This document shows, piece after piece, positions 12,183-12,677 of a stretch of DNA of 12,677 nt; within the stretch, counting starts at the first letter, position 1; each line of letters begins with the position of its first letter. The position numbers and the translations under genes were made by a program. The stretch comes from Pseudomonadota bacterium. Its GTDB lineage: Bacteria > Pseudomonadota > Gammaproteobacteria > Enterobacterales > Succinivibrionaceae. The stretch covers positions 1-12,677 of the forward strand of contig JAEWPL010000119.1 in NCBI GenBank assembly GCA_023460615.1, written 5' to 3'. Under the pieces are notes generated by a model. It had not been told where the DNA came from, did not search any database, and saw only the letters and a program-made list of their open reading frames with translations.

Positions 12183-12677
12183 TTATGCTGGTGTCCAGCC
12201 AAATACTAATAGGTAAACACCAAAACCTACAATAAAGCCAAATGGAATATGCCAACCATAACGAAGCCAGTTAACAAAGCTTCTAGCTTTATGGAACATA
12301 TCGCAAATAGCCACACCTGCTGATGATCCAAACCAGATCATAGAGCCACCAAAGCCTACAGCATAGGAGATTAAAGCCCAATCGTAACCACCCTTTAAGA
12401 GGCATAATTGAGTAAGTGGGATGTTGTTAAATACAGAGGAGACAAAGCCTATAACCATGGTTGATAGTACTGAGGCATCAGGTACTGACTCAATTGGAAC
12501 TAATTGAGCGCAGAACACTAAGGTTACTAAGAATACAGTACTGTTGATAGAGGTTAGTGCTGCTTTGAAATTGATTTTAGTAAATAGTCTACCAAGTAAA
12601 ATAGCAATCCAAATACCTAAAGCAGGGAACTCATAGAGGTAATTAAAGGTAATAGCACCTACCAAAATCATGGCTAC
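12183..12677 (-). CDS. Polytopic permease, C-terminal part (NhaD/ArsB/citrate-transporter-like, ion transporter superfamily)
   Basis: Open from the right edge (reading VAMILVGAI) to TAA at 12183, so the N-terminus lies outside. About five hydrophobic helices are visible in 164 residues. The SSVFNNIPLTQL motif resembles the N-N/D-I-P-hydrophobic hairpin segment of NhaD sodium/proton antiporters and ArsB/citrate-transporter-like permeases, and GGSMIWFGSSAGVAI matches the later glycine/serine-rich helix of that group. The protein ends in a last helix, WHIPFGFIVGFGVYLLVFGW, as in these carriers. Substrate cannot be assigned: sodium/proton exchange or anion uptake are both possible. The gene runs in the same direction as the ATPase, but hairpins and the repeat array separate them, so they are probably separate units. 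Confidence 0.7.
   Translation of the reverse strand, partial: VAMILVGAITFNYLYEFPALGIWIAILLGRLFTKINFKAALTSINSTVFLVTLVFCAQLVPIESVPDASVLSTMVIGFVSSVFNNIPLTQLCLLKGGYDWALISYAVGFGGSMIWFGSSAGVAICDMFHKARSFVNWLRYGWHIPFGFIVGFGVYLLVFGWTPA

Noticed and set aside
12064..12255. Minus-strand open frame crossing the permease stop
   Set aside because: Overlaps the permease end in another frame and runs through its terminator hairpins; no coding features.
1..12677. Genetic code with TGA as tryptophan
   Set aside because: TGG is used throughout, no confident gene contains internal TGA, and the lone TGA sits at an expected arginine position.

Overview
The window looks like chromosomal DNA of an AT-rich gammaproteobacterium. 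Two gene blocks typical of that class carry the argument: hfq-hflX-hflK-hflC followed by purA, and ispB divergent from rplU-rpmA-obg. The sugar-oriented left end (fructokinase tail, maltose-type binding protein) and the low GC would suit an anaerobic gut lineage such as the Succinivibrionaceae. That placement is inference from memory of gene order and protein resemblance, with no search behind it.

Layout, left to right. Positions 1-111 are the end of a PfkB-type fructokinase, followed by a hairpin terminator. Positions 229-1473 encode a secreted family 1 sugar-binding protein with no permease genes beside it. Positions 1697-5552 are a tight plus-strand operon: hfq (RNA chaperone), hflX (ribosome-rescue GTPase), then hflK and hflC (membrane SPFH partners of FtsH). 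Gaps are 25 nt and 4 nt, then a 1-nt overlap. purA (5613-6914) follows with its own -10 box. purA meets the minus-strand ispB gene at a strong bidirectional terminator. ispB is divergent from rplU-rpmA. The roughly 280-bp space between them holds a near-ideal rplU promoter and a folded rplU leader in which two hairpins compete for the Shine-Dalgarno region. A terminator ends rpmA. Then come obg and folA, both starting with GTG and only 7 nt apart.

The right end is the accessory-looking part. Positions 10605-11954 (minus strand) hold an AAA-type ATPase with a DUF4143-like C-terminal half, interrupted by one in-frame TGA at codon 101. Its upstream region carries four copies of a 16-bp element at an exact 33-bp period. 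The best promoter candidate for the gene uses one copy as its -35 box. At the far right is the C-terminal part of a polytopic permease of the NhaD/ArsB/citrate-transporter type, running off the window.

Most of the window is ordinary housekeeping: RNA-based regulation, ribosome assembly and rescue, membrane proteolysis control, purine, folate and polyprenyl synthesis. The points that deserve a second look are the 33-bp repeat array with its interrupted ATPase, the rplU leader, and the absence of TGA as a terminator in all 14 genes whose stop is visible.
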